From: an uncultured Eubacteriales bacterium
Lineage (GTDB): Bacteria > Bacillota > Clostridia > Oscillospirales > CAG-272
Length of the DNA: 6,648 bases
Reading direction: 5' to 3'
NCBI GenBank assembly: GCA_949286815.1
Contig: CASEEB010000289.1
Coordinates: forward strand, 1 to 6,648
Each line of letters begins with the position of its first letter. The first letter of the stretch is position 1. Positions 6,139-6,648 of this stretch are shown here, in pieces. A model generated the notes under the pieces. That model did no database searches and was not told the DNA's origin. It saw only the letters and a list, made by a program, of their open reading frames with translations. Position numbers and translations under genes: made by a program.

Positions 6139-6648
6139 ATGCTTAATATACTGAAAAATCTCATTTCGTCGTCCGGCGTTTCGGGCAGGGAAAAGTCGGT
6201 CTCCGATAAAATTCTCACATACATTGCCCCTCTTTGCGACAAGGTGTGGGAGGATCCCATAGGAAATCTTATTGCGTATAAAAGAGGCGGAGGCATTGAC
6301 AGAAAAAAAATAATGCTGTGCTCGAATATGGATGAGACAGGCTTTATGGTCACCTCGGTAAATGAAAACGGGAATATAAAAGTTGCTCCCGTGGGAGAGA
6401 TAAATTATGTGTCTTCCGCGTATGGTTTCGTCGTTTCAGAAAACGGGGCGCGCGGAGTGCTTGTGCCTGAAAGTAATGCGGTCGGAACAGAACTTAAAGC
6501 CGGAAACGTATACATAGATATCGGCGTAAAAGACAAAAAGGAAGCGCAAAAAAAAGTCTCGGTCGGAGATTTCTTTGTCTGTGAGCCGACAGTAAACAGA
6601 GTGGGTAAGAAAATTTGCGGCAGACCCATGGATAACCGTGTGGGATGC
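6139..6648 (+). CDS. M42 family peptidase paralogue with altered metal site, partial (3' end outside window)
   Basis: This is an open frame of 170 codons that leaves the window without a stop. It starts MLNILKNLISSSGVSGRE, the usual M42 opening, and has DPIGNL (39-44), YIDIGV (125-130) and VSVGDFF (140-146) aligned with the two preceding paralogues. The first metal motif is CSNMDETG: Asn63 (codon 6325-6327) replaces the metal-binding His, although D65 is kept. The second ligand D165 is present in GRPMDNRVGC. In the inserted domain GEINYVSS replaces the GG-x-x-x-R pattern of the other two copies, and their PPH/AIH histidine is absent. These changes suggest lost or altered catalysis, perhaps a regulatory or structural subunit with the two intact paralogues. 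The EE, D/E and last His motifs lie beyond the edge. It follows the second paralogue by 52 bases on the same strand. Confidence 0.85.
   Translation, partial: MLNILKNLISSSGVSGREKSVSDKILTYIAPLCDKVWEDPIGNLIAYKRGGGIDRKKIMLCSNMDETGFMVTSVNENGNIKVAPVGEINYVSSAYGFVVSENGARGVLVPESNAVGTELKAGNVYIDIGVKDKKEAQKKVSVGDFFVCEPTVNRVGKKICGRPMDNRVGC

Noticed and set aside
6302..6310. Run of nine A's in the third M42 gene as a frameshift site
   Set aside because: The family motifs before (DPIGNL) and after (NMDETG, GRPMDNRVGC) are in one continuous frame, so no shift is needed.
1..6648. CRISPR arrays, tRNA or rRNA genes, insertion sequences, phage genes
   Set aside because: No direct-repeat array, cloverleaf, transposase or phage motif was seen on reading both strands.

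Overview
The window looks like chromosome from a Gram-positive bacterium of class Clostridia (Bacillota), probably an uncultured or gut-type lineage near Oscillospirales. The reasons are AT-rich spacers with sigma-A-like promoters, strong GGAGG-type ribosome binding sites, a TTG start, a clostridial variant of MurD, and M42 aminopeptidase paralogues in tandem. The phylum call is inference from family resemblance, not a search.

Layout. Bases 2-106 (+) are the 3' end of a gene that enters from the left. It encodes the C-terminus of a type IIA topoisomerase B subunit (GyrB/ParE family). Converging on it, at 139-2241 (-), is a complete 700-residue gene of the same family. The two share a 78-base inverted repeat (1-78 versus 200-277, 75/78 matching), and all three mismatches are silent third-codon positions. 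The 251-base spacer at 2242-2492 is a divergent promoter region: an extended -10 promoter serves the topoisomerase gene, and TTGAAA-17-TATAAT serves the genes to the right. The right-hand transcript is predicted to begin with a stem-loop that fills almost the whole 5' UTR.

To the right is an apparent operon on the + strand: murD (2493-3917), then three genes of peptidase family M42 (3967-5010, 5007-6086, and 6139 running off the right edge). The first two M42 genes overlap by ATGA. I see no terminator between any of these genes. MurD adds D-glutamate to UDP-MurNAc-L-Ala in the cytoplasm. M42 enzymes are cytoplasmic metallo-aminopeptidases that usually form large tetrahedral (TET) shells and trim peptides. 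The three M42 copies differ at the metal site: the first carries H, D, EE, D, H; the second has Glu for the second Asp; the third has Asn in place of the first metal-binding His and may be an inactive or structural partner.

The points most worth a second look are the inverted, convergent topoisomerase C-terminus at the left edge, the metal-site change in the third M42 copy, and the hairpin leader of murD. I saw no RNA genes, CRISPR arrays, insertion sequences or phage genes. I did not find a clear, previously undescribed system.
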